A stretch of DNA of 64,000 bases from Schizophyllum amplum (taxonomy: Eukaryota; Basidiomycota; Agaricomycetes; Agaricales; Schizophyllaceae): NCBI GenBank assembly GCA_007026445.1, contig VDMD01000009.1:124001-188000 (forward strand). The letters are read 5' to 3'. Of this stretch, positions 22,761 through 34,616 are shown piece by piece; positions within the stretch are counted from its first letter, which is position 1, and every line of letters starts with the position of its first letter. The notes under the pieces are model-generated. The model was not told where the DNA came from, did not search any database, and saw nothing but the letters and a program-made list of their open reading frames with translations. The position numbers were made by a program, and so were the translations under genes.

Positions 22761-23853
22761 ATGCCCGACACGATGACTGAGCCAACGCTGACGTCGTCTT
22801 CGCCGCCGCCGCGCGCCGAGTTCACCATCCTACAGCGCGTGTACGGCGTCCCGCTCGTCGGCGCCTCACTCGACAAGCTCGACGCCATACTTACAAGCAA
22901 TGGGCTGCTAGCCAGGCCCTACGCGGCCGCCAAGGGCATCTCTGCGGCAGCGTATGGGTACCTTCAACCTATCGAGGCGCGGCTCGCCCCGTTGATCGTC
23001 CGCGCGGACGGCCTGGCGAACAGGGTGTTCGACATCGTGGAGTCGCGATTCCCGTACCCGTTCCATGTGAAGCCGGAGGAGGTGCGCGAGCGCCGCACGA
23101 GCCTCGTTGATGCGGCACACAAGACGTTCGACGAGCGGGTTCGACAGCCGGCGCTGCACGTCGTGGAGGGCGTCGATCAGGTGTGTGGATTGCGATCTAT
23201 TTCTGAGTCTTTGCAGATACTGATCTTGTGCGATGCAGCGCTTCGCACCCGTCATCGACTACGTCGAGGGGCAAGTGAAGCCCCGCGCAAACAAGGCGGC
23301 TGGTGCGGCGCACGAGAACAGTGACGCAGCGCTCGAAGAGACGACATACCAATACCAGCGCGCGCTCGCCCTCTCCAAAGCCCTCACCGAGCGCATCGCC
23401 TCCTACCCCTCCGCCCAGCTCAACCAACTACAGGAAAAGTCGCCCCTTGTGTACGTCATCCCCTTGTCCCCTTTGCGTCGATGTTGACCCAGGCCTAGCG
23501 ACCGCTCTGTCAACCAGATCCAGGAGATTTCGGACGGCATGATCGCTCAGCTGCAGGCCGCCCAGCAGTCCACGGCCGACCTCGCGTCGTCCCTCCAGCG
23601 CTCGGCGTCGGGCGTGCAGGGGCAGCTCAAGGACACGCTTGCTGAGACGTCGAACGGGCTGGCGGAGACGGTGCGCGAGCTGCAGGGCGTGATGACGACG
23701 GAAGGTCTGCCGCTGCGCGAGCGCGCGGATCGCGTCGCCGCGATTACAACGGCACGCGTGAACCCGCTGTTGGAGAAAGTCAGAGCCGTCATGAACAGCA
23801 CAGCGCGCTCTGCGAACGTTCCTGCGGCGACCAGTGGTGCCAATGGCAATTAG
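22761..23853 (+). CDS. Perilipin-like lipid droplet protein
   Basis: Exons 22761-23180, 23239-23450 and 23499-23853 (introns 58 and 48 nt, both GT-AG) give about 328 residues; a second ATG lies four codons in. The N-terminal third reads VYGVPLVGASLDKLDAI followed by conserved Tyr/Ala and Pro positions and the RFPYPF motif, as in the PAT-type domain of fungal perilipins. The rest is amphipathic helix with many Ala, Gln and Ser. Family knowledge: such proteins coat lipid droplets and limit access of lipases to neutral lipid. There is no signal peptide or membrane span, as expected. The name rests on overall pattern, so some doubt remains. Confidence 0.75.
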
Positions 23854-25182
23854 ACTGGGTTCTGTGGTCAGTAGAACGAATCTATATGGACATTAGGCTG
23901 GGCTTCGAAGATAAACGATGTATGTGTTACTGTATCTCCCACTCGCATGTCGTATGTATTTAGTATATCCTTCTTACATTGTTGATTCGCATATGCCGTG
24001 GAACGTACGCACCGTCAGGTCCATGGACTTTGTCCTATCGTCCATCGTCAATGGTGCACGTACGCTGCCTGCTAATTATGATCACAGGCCTCAACCAACG
24101 CGATGTATGGCCAGCCCCGAGCTCGATGGTCAACGTGTCCTTCGCATCTTCTCAAGAGCACGGCAGAACCGCTGCTCGCCTGTCCGTTCTTATTCAAGGT
24201 GTGTCTTCTCTTGGTCTTCTCGCACATCCGTCTCACCGATTGTCGTGGCGCGTGTCCAGGCGTGCGGCCCCCCAAGCGGTACATTTTAACCGCGCTGAGG
24301 CTACAATCACGCGTTGGGCCTGCGCCATCCCGGGCCAGTCACTATCATAGCACAAAGTACAGCGACCGACATCGACAATGGAAATACATAATCTAATATC
24401 ATAATGTATTCAAAATGTATTGCGCCTCGGAGCCGCCGTCACGTGACTATGCAGGCCCAAGCAAGCGCGAACAAACATCCTGAAGTATGGCGTCACTTCA
24501 GCTTCGACGACCATATACGCGTCCACATGTCCTCCCAGCTCTGGCTCAACTGCTGCTAGAACTCTCAAGAATGGCCTCACGATAGATACAAGTCATGGGG
24601 AACAGGGAGGCATCAATTTTATCCGGAGCCCTGTTGTCGCCGCGCTTTCCCATGCAAATGCATTGTTGCCATTATCTTGGCTTGCCCTGCGCTCTTTGCT
24701 GATTACTATTTACGGAAGCGTTCTATAGCGGCGATGTTTCCTGACGCCGCACGACATGGTGCGACAGAAAGAAGCATCGAGCTCAGAAGTTCAACGGGCT
24801 CGAGTGGCCTTTGCCTTTGTCGCATAGACAACGCTCAAGCCAGTACCGAGGACTTGAGCCTGCATGATCCATTTTGACCTCGCCTACAGTTCGTGACTTT
24901 GCTTTGACCTTGGGCACTCACAGAAATTGTCGACATTACCCAGCTTGTATGCCTTTTAGTACGTGGACCTTCACGTGTGCCGCGTCGCCGCGGGATAAGC
25001 ATCGAACGCCGCCTCCTCAATCTGATGCACTTGGCCCTTCCTATGTTCTCGGGGCACACTGCCGCTGCTCGTACGACTCGCGCGAAATCCTATTGGCGGC
25101 CTTTCCTCATCGCACTGCAAAGGGCTCACCAAGCCGTGATATAAGACCAAATGTCTCCTCGCAAACACGCACCATATTCGAC
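23854..25182. other. Intergenic, no gene recognised
   Basis: Only short unrelated ORFs occur. The open frame upstream of the glycosyltransferase ATG (24874-25182) lacks the family's start and is probably 5' leader. A/T-rich stretches at 24360-24420 may mark the perilipin-like gene's distal 3' region. Confidence 0.5.
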
Positions 25183-26676
25183 ATGGCCTCGCCACGACGC
25201 ATCCTCTTCCTCACCTACCCTGAGCAGGGACAGAGCAACATACATCTGGCTATCGCGTTCGAGCTTCACTCGCGCGCCATTCCGGGTGTCGAGATCCATC
25301 TGGCATCGTTTCCGGAGCTACGCAAGCGCTTCGAGCGGATGAGGGACGTCGTACATGAAGACGTCGATAAGCAGCCCACGTTCCACGCGGTCCATGGCCT
25401 CACCCACTTTGCGGGCATCGTGCGCGAGGGCAAGACGATGGCGTACATGCGCCATGCGCCGACTCTTCGGCTATGGCGCAAGTTCGCAGAACTCTTCGTG
25501 CCCTGGACGCCGAAGGAGTACATGGTGAGTATGTCCCTATGTGCCATGTCAATGAGGCTGAGGTTGTACTTGCAGAGCATCGTGGACGAAACCGCTGCGG
25601 TCATCGAACGCGTGGACCCACACCTCATCATTATCGATACCCTTTTCGCCCAAGCCATTGATGCGTGCAATCTCCTCCGTCGTCCACACCACATCCTCTC
25701 CCCGATCCTTCCCTCGATCGTCTCTATTCGGAACCAGCCGCTCCTCTACCGCCTTTTCTGCTACCCCGTGGCCGGAACGGGCCTGTCGTATCCTCTACCG
25801 CTTCGCGATATCCCGATGAACGTCATGCATTTTCTCTCCATGATCTACTACGGTGTGACGAGCAAGCAATTCAGCGGGGTCAACGCAGCCCGCGCGGCGC
25901 GCGGCTGCCCTGGGCCATACCCTGGCTTGGACGGCATGTACGTCTCGCCCGAGCGCACATACATCACCCCCGGCATACGCGAGGTCGACGTCCCCTTCGA
26001 CCAGCCTTCGACGCTGCACCTCTGCGGGCCCATCTCCGCTGACTTCGTCTCCGTCCACGAGAGCGATCCCGAACTTGTCGCGTGGCTGGACCGCGGGGAG
26101 ACGGTGCTCATGATCATGGGTACGCACTTCGACTACGACGAGCCGCTTGCACGGCGCGTGCTCGAGGGGCTACTCGGCGGTGTGGGCGCGGAGACCCAGA
26201 TCCTGTGGAGGGTGCCGAATAGGCACGAGTTGGGGGCTGTATTCGACGAGATGTTGACGACGGCGCGCGACCGCGACCGCGTGCGCGCGGTGACGTGGTT
26301 TGACGCCGAGCCAGCTGCGATTCTGGAACACGAGAACGTCGTATGCTACGTGCACCACGGCGGGGCGAACTCGTACTACGAGTGCGCGAGAGCGGGGAAG
26401 CCGCATGTTGTTCTGGCGCAATGGGCGGACACATACTACAACGCGGCAGCGGCGGAGTATGCTGGCATAGGGGTGTATGGGAACAGAACTGCTGCGCCAG
26501 ATGTCGAATCGGCCGAGCTCAGTATGGCACTTATGAGAGTTACAGGGGAAAAGGAGGGCGCGCGCATCCGGGAGCGGGCCAAGGAGGTCGCCGTCAAATG
26601 TCGCGCTGCAGGTGGGCGAAAGCGCGCAACGGATATCGTTGTGAGCCTGCTGGATGTAGGTGTTGGTTCGGCTTAA
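25183..26676 (+). CDS. UDP-glycosyltransferase, GT family 1
   Basis: Exons 25183-25524 and 25576-26676 give 480 residues, normal for the family. The start is the ATG followed by RRILFLTYPEQGQSNIHLA, the usual N-terminal acceptor-side strand with the glycine/His element near residue 15-20. The C-terminal half has the donor-binding signature: ILEHENVVCYVHHGGANS, then ECARAGKPHVVLAQWADTY, matching the HGG-Nss-E and P-x3-D/Q elements that contact the UDP-sugar. Family members attach glucose or related sugars to lipids, sterols or small xenobiotics; the acceptor here cannot be told. The 51 nt intron is in frame and stop-free, so an unspliced form would also be readable. Confidence 0.88.
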   Translation: MASPRRILFLTYPEQGQSNIHLAIAFELHSRAIPGVEIHLASFPELRKRFERMRDVVHEDVDKQPTFHAVHGLTHFAGIVREGKTMAYMRHAPTLRLWRKFAELFVPWTPKEYMVSMSLCAMSMRLRLYLQSIVDETAAVIERVDPHLIIIDTLFAQAIDACNLLRRPHHILSPILPSIVSIRNQPLLYRLFCYPVAGTGLSYPLPLRDIPMNVMHFLSMIYYGVTSKQFSGVNAARAARGCPGPYPGLDGMYVSPERTYITPGIREVDVPFDQPSTLHLCGPISADFVSVHESDPELVAWLDRGETVLMIMGTHFDYDEPLARRVLEGLLGGVGAETQILWRVPNRHELGAVFDEMLTTARDRDRVRAVTWFDAEPAAILEHENVVCYVHHGGANSYYECARAGKPHVVLAQWADTYYNAAAAEYAGIGVYGNRTAAPDVESAELSMALMRVTGEKEGARIRERAKEVAVKCRAAGGRKRATDIVVSLLDVGVGSA

Positions 26677-26925
26677 GAGCTCATATGTAGGTCACAAAGT
26701 ACATCGTATCTGGTTGTTAAGTATACAGTTTCATTCTTCAGAGTATGAAATTACGATGGGACGGACGCCTGGGCAACGCATAAGTAGCATAGAGCGGCGA
26801 TTCACACAAAGTAGATGGACCCCTCCCACTTGGCAAGGTCGCTTTCGACACCGAACGCCGAAGTAAATGGTCAGTACTATTCAAGGAGTGAACAGTACAT
26901 CGCGCAGCACTTCAAACCTCCTCGA

Positions 26926-28537
26926 TTAGAAGACTTTTGGCCGTATGGCGACGCCGCGTAACAACATCTTCCCTAACCGCGCCAACTCCCCTGGCGAGAC
27001 TTTGACTCGGGCGAGTCTATCCATGGTGATCTCCAAACGTTCCAACGGACAGCCATTGTCTGCGCGTGTTCGAACCAATTCGATAAGTGTACTGCAGTCT
27101 GCCATCTAGGTTCACCGTGTCGCCTAGCATCAACACCTTCAGATCCGGCAGTACGCCTGCCTTCCGGAGTGGGGCGATAATGGCAGCGTCCACAGGCATA
27201 TACCTGCAACCGACAAAGCTGAGAGTATCAAGTTGAGTCGGCCAATATACCACCTCCTGATCCAACGCGGTGGCGTATACGATGCAGAGGCTACGGAGCT
27301 TGCATCGCGAACGGGCAAGGATTTGCGCAAGAGGGGTGCGGGAAGCATCTAACAAGGGGGCAGGAGAAGCATTGTGACGATGCTCCCAACCAGGGCCAAA
27401 ATTTGGCCGCCTCAGGAGGGGTGATTGTAGACGAGGTGTTGTCAGATGGTCCAACATCCAGCAATATTCGTCGCTAGGACCATCGAATGACACAATGACG
27501 GTCATGCTCCGCAGATGTTCGAGGGTGTGGTGGGCAGTGATTGGTAGGTTTTCATCGCCTTTCGACCTGGTGTGATGCATCAACGTGACGAGATGAGGGC
27601 AGTCGACCAGCAGCACGTTGCAGAGGTATGCGTCGGTGCAATTTGTGCTGAGCGTCGTGATTTGCGCCCAATGGAAGTGAAACGCTGTGAAGTTCAACCG
27701 CGAATAGTTGATAATATGTAGGTGTCGAAGAAGAGGTGCTCCTTCGAAAACTGCGCCGTTCGCGGAGTCCCCAGGCGGTAGATGTTCCACGTCAACCTCC
27801 AGTTTCTCTAGTCGAGGTAGGGCGCGTCGGTTGAAGTCGTCGAAGAACTCGGATGCACGTGTCACCAAGGAGCGCCAGAGACCGCTGTGCTCCAGGATCA
27901 TCTTGAAAATATCGCGGCAGAGCGGGGCGAACATTACGGGGTGTGTGAAAGTCGCATTGCCGACGCGCGAGAGGTACAGCGGCAACCGATCAACGACGAT
28001 GGACTTTGAACGCAAGTTCCAACGAATTCGGCTCCATATTTTTGGCAGGCTCACTGCGATATCATCTGAACCGTGCACACCATCAACAACGAGTTTACGA
28101 ACAATAGCATGGGACGTACCACGCCAGATGCTTGACACGCTGCTGAGAGTCAATGGCATTGGCCACCTTTTCTCGATATCCTCTCCGTTGCCGCAAGCGA
28201 GACTGAAGATTTCTGCAAGAAGCTCGTCCGGAAGCCGGCGCACGGGGGCGAGTAGGGCTTGCCGAGCGTCGATGGCGCACTGCACGATCCTCTTCAGCTC
28301 CATCATGCCCTCAAGCTTCGCCTGGAGTACCACAACTTCGTCGTCTATGGATTTGAGGTGTTGTGTAGCGTTCGAGATGGTGGATGGAATATTCCGCACT
28401 TCGAGTTTGGAAAGCAGCCTGCCGTAACGCAGATCTTCCTGAACGGTGCGATTTGGTATGCTATGACGGGGCAACGTGTGTGAGCGGCTGCATCGTTTGC
28501 ACAGGAGTACCGAGAGTTCTGCTTTAGTCTCTTTCAT
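26926..28537 (-). pseudogene. F-box-like protein, C-terminus frameshifted
   Basis: A single-exon frame runs from 28537 to a stop at 27017 (506 residues). Residues 45-90 form a helix with SIDDEVVVLQAKLEGMM. The F-box-like motif follows (PVRRLPDELLAEIFSLAC), then SVSSIWRGTSHA, and a long leucine-rich C-terminal region, the standard layout of the large basidiomycete F-box family, whose members recruit substrates to SCF ubiquitin ligases. Near 27090 the frame leaves the expected register. The family's usual ending (STLIELVRTRADNGCPLERL) continues in another frame to a stop at 26926. A one-base gain, or two-base loss, at about 27085-27095 would explain this. The shortened protein may still work, or this may be an assembly error. 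Confidence 0.75.
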
Positions 28538-29549
28538 GACGACGAGGGCAGGAGCAAGCGGTAGAGAATACTTAGATTACGATGGACGAACAAAAGAGCT
28601 ATTGGTCACACGGTCACGTAACGGCATCAACAATGAACGGGACGTGACCAAGTCCCGGTCACGTGAGCCAATGTTCGACTTTGCGCGTTGCAGTTTCGGG
28701 GTTGAGAATTTCCATCCCTACACGGAGAAGAAAGAGCATAAAGCAGTGGAGATGAAATGTACCTGCCACACTGATAGCGAGCGAGCAACATTGCCAACAT
28801 GTGTCTATATAATGCAGCACTTCGATGTGACGGGTGAGCGGCGACTTGCGAGGCCGGGATCGGCAGGTCTTTAAACCGACCGTATGCCTCATATAGTATC
28901 GTCAGCTTATAGGTGCAGAGGCCTCCCCATCCTCGGAGAGTATTACCATAAAACCCTCTAGCGTCTTGGATTTCATCTACGTCGTGGTGGCCTGACACAC
29001 TGCTATCAGGCCTTCTTCAGAATAGCCAAGCGTGCAAGATTAGAGCGGTATCTTTGCTGGAGAATAAATGAACACCCCTTCGTGACCCATAGCTAGCTCG
29101 ATTTGGCGAAGTCCAGATTTAAGATGAGTGAAGAAGCCTCAAATGCTTAGAAGGGGTGGTGAGCAGAGAAGCGCCGGAACGCTCAGAGCCACGCAGACAG
29201 CACTTGGACATCCCACGCAGTTGTGAGAGTTCACGCAGCGCAAACAGGACATGAGAGTCTGAGACTCATGAGAGTTTGGGACGAGCAAGGGACGAGTCAT
29301 GACTGCATGACTTGACGATGACTCGGTCTAAGCGGCTCGTCGTTAGCGCTGACCGCGATGACTGTTGACCCAGGCAAAGTTCTAAGTCTTCCTTTTCTCT
29401 CATCTTACTGCTATCTGCTTCATTCTTGCAACAGCGATGGGAACTCGGTTGGCCTGGAGCTCGCGCACACCAGCGGATCCCAGCAGGCGAGGTAACCAAA
29501 TAACAGCCTGAAGTTGCAATCTTGAGACTGTACGCGCCGCTGCACTACC
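28538..29549. other. Intergenic, no gene recognised
   Basis: No domain-bearing ORF. The stretch 28600-28680 is rich in GTCACGTGA-type E-box sequences and probably lies in the F-box gene promoter. The end of the interval (from about 29540) merges into the NF-X1-like fragment. Confidence 0.5.
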
Positions 29550-30088
29550 AGCCGAAGACGGCCCTCAATCGCGTCGACCGCGTCGCCGTCAAGGTCCAGG
29601 TCCAGCCTCTTCCGATAGCGCGCAGCCATCGAGGAGAAACCGATCAAGGGTGGCGCCATCGGAGGCTGTGGGTGCCAGCGTATTTGCTGTCTCCTCCGAT
29701 GCTGGCGGAGTAGGGGGCGGCCCTCATCGTGGTGGAAGACATCGCGGAGGTCCTTCGCGCTCGCAATCGAAGCCCTGTCTCCGTCCCCCACCCCCACCCG
29801 CCGTCGTGCTCGCGCCCCCGTCGACGATCTCACATCTACGCTCATCCACGCGCTCAAGACGCTCCCTACCCCGACTGCCCCATCTGCTTCTTCTCCATTC
29901 GCTCGCGCAGCCCATCTGGTCCTGTTCCCCTAACCTCATCGTCATCACCGAGGGCGAGGCGCAATACTGCTGGACCATCTTCCACTCCAAGTGCATCCGC
30001 TCGTGGGCGTCAAAAAGCGTGAAGGAGACGACCGAGTTCTGGCGCGCGCGCACTCAGGACAAGCCGGGTGACTGGAGGTGCTCGAGGG
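29550..30088 (+). pseudogene. Fragment of NF-X1-type zinc finger gene (5' part), decayed
   Basis: This matches the first ~200 codons of the intact gene at 59117-55806. In one frame it reads SRRPRRRQGPGPASSDS and RRNRSRVAPSEA. In a second frame it reads YPDCPICFFSIRSRSPS. Then in a third it reads WSCSPNLIVITEGEAQYCW and SKCIRSWASKSVKE to GDWRC. At least two frameshifts separate these blocks. Homology stops after GDWRC at about 30088, exactly where the intact gene goes on to its cysteine-rich repeats. It is therefore a truncated, dead copy of the 5' end, in opposite orientation to its parent. Confidence 0.85.
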
Positions 30089-31480
30089 CAGGTGCGAGAT
30101 TGTACACCCTGACCGGTGAGCATGCGGACAAGACGGAACGCGTCAGGTGCGTGCTAAACCCTATGGATGTGCGCTGGGCTGACGACACGCGCAGACTCGC
30201 CTCCTTGCCCTCTGCAACACCCGTGAGCATGGCGGAGATGACGGAGGACCTCGAGAAGGCGCTTGAGCTCATCCTGGCTATCCCTGGAACCCGCAAGCCG
30301 GACGTGGTGGTGTACGATGTACGTGCTATCCTCTTTCTTCTATCATCAGGCTGACCGTGTGATAGCACGCGCGTTATGTCGCCCGCGACGCGCAAGCATG
30401 TTCGGCAGGTGCGTGTACGGCGCGATCGCCAGTTCCGGGACAAGATCGAGGATCACTAGGCGCTCGTCAAGGCGCGCGTGGCGGAGTCGGACGTGCTTCC
30501 CACCGATACTCAGAATGAAGTGCGCGAAATGTGGTGTGCATCCTGATCGTTCACCGTTCTCACGCGCCAGGCAGATCGTGCACAGCTTGACGGAGTAGAC
30601 GCTGCACGTCGCGGACTTGCCGCCTACGGTGGATTACGAGCTGTTCAGGCAGGTGCATCCTTCACGGGTTTTAACGTTCATCATGTGGCTGAGCACTCAT
30701 CCTTATTTTCAGGAGGTACTTTTGCTACTTACGGTCACCACATCGCGTCGTATGGCGATTGTCGACGCACAGACTATCACCTATCACAAAATGATCGAGC
30801 GGCGCTCAAAGTCGAACTCGACGCCAGTGGCGGCAACGGGTTTTCCAGAAGCACGCAAGAGGCGCTCGGGGTAGGCTGCCGACAAACTCATGGCCGATCT
30901 GCTACGCGCTCCTCGTCTCGCGCGTGCACGGGACAGGGTACAGGCTTGACCGGCGCAAGCTCGACCGGCGCGGGCTCGGGCGGCGGCTGGCCAGCGGGAC
31001 GAGCCCACGGGGGCAACACGGGGGCGCCAAGTGCGGTGTGGCGGGAGGCACGCTGCATGCCTGGGTGAGCGTTCCTCGACACGGGGAAGGGGAGGGAGAA
31101 GGAGGCGAACGCGGCGCAGATGAAGGCGCTGGTAGAAGGCACGTGGGAGGATGCAGCGAGCAATATGCATCATTTTGTACTTATGTGGCATGCGGCCCAT
31201 ACACATTCCGAGAGAGCGCGACCGAGATTGCATACTGAGCGCTTGAGCCTTATACAGAATGACGTCGGACTTTATGTCTCCTCCTTAGCTCTTCGTGCCA
31301 TCAGGCTTCAATCAAATGCTTCAGCGAGGCCTTTCCCCTGCTCTTCCCATCTATGCAGCGTGCTTTGGAAAACCGATGGGGCTTGGTTGCCTCGCCCTCG
31401 CCGCACGTGCAATGTCACGGGCCGTGAGGTAACATTCCGGGGTCACGCCCCGTTCGAAACTCAACCACTCCAGTGCCATC
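30089..31480. other. Unrecognised sequence after the NF-X1 fragment; possible remnant of another gene
   Basis: The frame that enters from the NF-X1 fragment continues for ~85 codons with a sensible composition (DLEKALELILAIPGTRKP, VVVYDV) to a donor-like site near 30318. A further stretch at about 30385-30530 reads RKHVRQVRVRRDRQFRDK. Stops and frame changes follow. No family is recognised. It looks like part of a different gene joined to the NF-X1 fragment, then decayed. Nothing convincing lies in 30600-31480. Confidence 0.35.
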
Positions 31481-33458
31481 ATGGCCCACAATTTCCAGTG
31501 GAGGCTCATAGCCTATGTGGATGGCACGCGCGAAACCCTATACCCTGTCACTCTTTATCACCCATCGGACATGGGGGCCGTGGAAGATCTATTGCACAGC
31601 TTCCGCCGAAAGGCGTTCATTGCGAACGATATCATCACAACACTTGGGAGGGTAGGGTGTATATGTCTTTCTACTTTCTCTTTGATTGAGACTTTCTAGC
31701 CCAAAGAAGTCCTAATAACGGAGCCCGCCGTCGTCTTGCGCATGGAACAGGCAAATTGGAAGTTAGGAGACGTATGTGAACTTCTGTCGGGCAAAACGAC
31801 GCTCGCGGACCTGCACCAAGCGTTATTCAATGGGGTTCACGGCCAAGAGACGCCACTGCTGATCGTCGAGCTTTCGAGGGGAAATCGTCGACTGGAGGAC
31901 TTGCAGGCGTTAGACGTGTTGAAGGAGATGGAGAAAAGTGCGTGCTCATCGTTCTCGTATGCAGTTCCTCGCTAAATCTTTGGCAGAGCGTCAGGCCATC
32001 TTTGAAGATGCACCCGGGATGACACCATCAGCGAGCTGCAAACCAAGGAAATATAAGGACATTCAAGCTGGACCGACGGCTTTGCTTGATGGACGTTATG
32101 GTGGCTCCTACCCTAATTCCGCTGCTCTTCCGATCGAAGTCCTTCACCCGGCGTTCGCCACCTTCAACGCCATTACGAGCGATCTGAACCATCACTTGGA
32201 CAAGGATATCCTCATCGCCACAAAGAAGCTCATGGTTGCCGCATCTCAGGTGGTGGCCCTCGAGACTGACCGCTCAGAGACAACGCATACGCTTCTCAGT
32301 GATCTCCTGAACGTGACTCTTCACCAGACCACGAGTGTGGATAGAAGCGCGGGGGATTACATCGGGACGTATACTCGCAATGAGGAGCCCACTGGTCCCG
32401 CAACCCTCGTCATTGTCGAGGAAAAGGCTGAACTAGGCAGTAGCGATGACCCTGCCGTCAAGGCCGAGTTCTCATACCTTCAACACTGGAGTGCCAAGTC
32501 AACGCAGGTGCGTCCCCCACGATTTGACATGCTCCTGCAACTCACGTCCATTTCGCAGAAACTGGCAAATGCGACTTCATGCCCTTCATTCATTGTGGCC
32601 ATAGCCGGCGCTTACGTCTGCGTTCTCGGCGCCGTTATCACCACGCATACGATTGTCAACCACCTCACCGACTACGTCTGGATCGGTGGCGGTCGTGCCA
32701 TCGATATTGGCCACATATATCGAGTCGCACGCATCTTCTCCGCCCTTCGCCGAGCCATACACGAACTTACAAGCTACTACGCGGATCTACCGAAAAGAGG
32801 GCCTAACTCGATATACTTCTCGCAAGCCACGTCCTATGCCGACGAAAGTGGTGTAGTCCACTTTCGTTACCTTCGACCTTTGAAGCCGGGTGCAGATTCG
32901 TCCTGCGCTTCGTTTCTCGCTCGCGAATTGAAGAAGACCGAGGGAGCCAACTTGGCAGGCGACCCACCGCTCGTCGACGGAGAGCGTCTTTTTGTCGTCA
33001 AGTTCGTCGAGCGCTACGGCGTCGAAGCGCACGAGCTCTTGGCCTCGCATGGCAAGGCCCCGAAACTGTTCTACTATGGCAATATTTGGGAGAGCGCTCC
33101 CGAGCGTCACGGCTGCAAAGGGCGCAAGATGGTCGTCATGGAGTACGTCAAGGGGCAGCACTTCCCGGAAGCACCGGCTTCAGCAATGCGCGAAGTCCTC
33201 TTTACGACTGTTCGGATCTTGCACGACGCAGGATACGTTCACGGTGATATCCGCATGCCCAACGTCCTGATCAAGGACGGCGAGGGCGACGCGGACGCGC
33301 GCATACTACTTCTCGACTTTGACTGGGCTGGAAAGGAGGGCGAGGTACACTATCCTCCGGACCTCTCCAGGGAAATTCCATGGGCGTCTGGCATTGAAGA
33401 GTTTGGACTGATCAAGAAGGAGCATGATATCGCAATGATACATAAGATATACACCTAA
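31481..33458 (+). CDS. Crinkler-type header plus protein kinase, left copy
   Basis: Exons 31481-31651, 31700-31937, 31987-32507 and 32559-33458 give about 609 residues. Residues 1-110 resemble the ubiquitin-like header of Crinkler-type proteins: a short beta-rich start (FQWRLIAYVDG), then an LxR/LWK-like turn and a PKEVL segment. A helical linker follows. From about residue 430 there is a protein kinase fold with catalytic residues present: VVKF lysine, HGDIRMPNVLI (Asp and Asn), and LLLDFDWAGKEG for the metal-binding Asp. Fungal and oomycete Crinkler-like proteins pair such headers with kinase or nuclease effector domains and are thought to act in conflict; that role is inference here. The third intron is 51 nt, in frame and stop-free. 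Confidence 0.75.
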
Positions 33459-34616
33459 ATTCTAATAAATATACGCAAGGTGCATGCGCAGACCACTGGG
33501 CTTTGCTGCTTTAATTGCACGGGCACTAGATGTGCACCCTCACCGCGGCCGGAACCACCATCCCGAGAGTACTCCTCCAACCCCACATCGGCTTTCACCC
33601 AGACGTCGACGACCGCGCACATCCCCCATCGCGCGCGGCACCGTGCTCCTCATCGCCTTGGGGGAACGCTGTCAGACCGCCTACTTCTGATCGTGGTGTC
33701 GTTCGCTATGCCCTCGTTGCGGGCGTTGCTGGCGAGCGACCTGTCGCTTCCAATACGGCAGTGTAACTTAGCGCCGGCCTGGCGCGTGCGGTACCGCCGA
33801 CCGGGTCACGTGTCTCGGTACCGAGCCGCTACAGAAAGTTTCTCAGAAACTTACATACATAAAGGAGTTCCTGATGATAGCACAGTGTCACACGGGCTCA
33901 CGCGTTCGCGCGTCCGCTTCAGTTCCCTACTTGTTTCTCCTCATCGTCAAACGACCAGGCTGTTGTCTGCCTTGCCAACGACAACAGCCTGTCGGGAGAC
34001 TCGAGAACAACTGGGCGATGCGCAACCTACCACACCTGCCGACGACTCGTGAGTCCCTTACGAACCGCGTTCTCAGTCTGTCATATGGTCCGGGCGGCGG
34101 GGACTTGAGTGGTATCATAAGTGGCCGCTCATTGACCTTGCGTGACGTGTCGGCTCGTGCGTAGGTAGGTCGATAATCGAATAAGATGCAATGAGTCACT
34201 AGAGGAAGTGCCGGCTGCGCTCGGCCTTGACCTTGCTTGCATTCGACGTTGGTTTTTCGGACTTTTGGGCCGACAAGAGTCACTATTTGGTCTTATGTAC
34301 GGAAAAGTACCCGGAATTAAGGGTGTGGAGAGACCTTGCAAGCAAGGTAATTGTTCAACTTGTCGCGTCCAGATTGATCTCCTCGTCTTACTCTCCAGAA
34401 GGCCCATCGTATGTCCGCATCATATTATTATGAGTATACACATAAGGTAAGCCACTTGCAGGCAATGATAGAGACAAGCGGAGGTAACTTGTATACTGCT
34501 GTTGACGCATGCCTTGCAAGTGAAGTATATGAATGCAAGATGTGGCGGAGAATGAGAGATGCACTGGATACTAGTACAGAAAGGCTCGTTGGCGGCAGGA
34601 CGACTTGTTCTACTGC
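33459..34616. other. Kinase 3' flank shared with right copy, then unassigned
   Basis: 33480-33740 resembles the reverse complement of 60149-59880, so the duplication of the kinase gene extends at least 250 bp past its stop. A 25 bp segment at 33806-33830 (tcacgtgtctcggtaccgag, then ccgct) recurs at 45584-45608. The remainder to 34616 holds only short ORFs. Confidence 0.55.

Noticed and set aside
24874..25182. N-terminal extension of the glycosyltransferase ORF
   Set aside because: The family's N-terminus begins at the ATG at 25183. The upstream 103 codons have no counterpart and read like leader sequence.
28627..28998. 123-codon minus-strand ORF upstream of the F-box-like gene
   Set aside because: No recognisable family and it lies in an E-box-rich probable promoter. 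Open by chance.
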